From positions 1-41,271 of the forward strand of contig CALGWV010000003.1 of the NCBI GenBank assembly GCA_937936325.1: a stretch of DNA of 41,271 nucleotides, read 5' to 3'. The notes beneath the pieces are model-generated. The model did no database searches. It saw nothing but the letters and a program-made list of their open reading frames with translations, and had not been told where the DNA came from. The stretch's first letter is position 1; each line of letters begins with the position of its first letter. Positions 41,233 through 41,271 of the stretch are shown in pieces. A program made the position numbers and the translations under genes. Source of the stretch: an uncultured Bdellovibrionales bacterium. Its GTDB lineage: Bacteria; Bdellovibrionota; Bdellovibrionia; Bdellovibrionales; UBA1609.

Positions 41233-41271
41233 GCAGAGCTTCAGCAGTATTTTAAAAAAAATAAAAAGTTA

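Overview
The window is the chromosomal replication-origin region of a low-GC Gram-negative bacterium. The gene order (rsmG-mnmG-mnmE-jag-yidC-yidD-rnpA-rpmH on the minus strand, then dnaA-dnaN-recF-gyrB-gyrA, a TPR lipoprotein and atpB-atpE on the plus strand, followed nearby by sdhCAB, etfAB and surA-pdxA) resembles what I remember of Bdellovibrio and its relatives (Bdellovibrionota). That placement is an inference from gene order and protein style; there is no rRNA or tRNA gene in the window to test it. Nothing here is specific to predation.

Layout. 1-1260 is an AT-rich spacer without genes that carries three parS-type sites. 1261-7985 is a leftward block for tRNA/rRNA modification, membrane-protein insertion, RNase P and L34. 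8179-17051 is the rightward replication block; the dnaA-dnaN gap (9583-9790) is a textbook oriC with DnaA boxes, a short GC-rich patch, five CTA DnaA-trios and an AT-rich unwinding stretch. 17029-19241 holds a TPR lipoprotein, a small AtpI-like membrane protein and ATP synthase subunits a and c; the rest of the ATP synthase genes are not here. 19289-22324 holds a secreted subtilisin-like protease, an unknown polytopic membrane protein and a small secreted protein. 22603-27823 is a leftward run of three parvulin-type periplasmic folding factors, pdxA and a phosphohexomutase. 27879-30300 holds a DUF374 acyltransferase and etfAB. 30457-34060 is sdhCAB, in which two long palindromes flank sdhB. 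34612-37576 holds a divergent lytic transglycosylase-like protein, an alpha/beta hydrolase and an FHA protein. 37805-41061 holds rpsF-rplI (with no rpsR between), a YceI-like protein and dnaB.

Most genes point away from oriC on both sides, as expected for highly expressed genes near an origin. The coherent functions are replication start (DnaA, oriC, DnaN, RecF, gyrase, DnaB, parS), envelope biogenesis (YidC/YidD, SurA/PpiC, DUF374, transglycosylase) and respiration (Sdh, Etf, ATP synthase).

I found no CRISPR array, transposase, phage genes or recognisable defence system. The least explained items are the two 180-195 nt foldback palindromes around sdhB, which differ in arm sequence but share termini (GTGCTATT / AATAGCAC) and a TGGTTAC centre; a third hairpin repeat upstream of rpsF; a lysine at the GyrA quinolone-resistance position; and a short reading frame broken by an amber codon upstream of dnaB.
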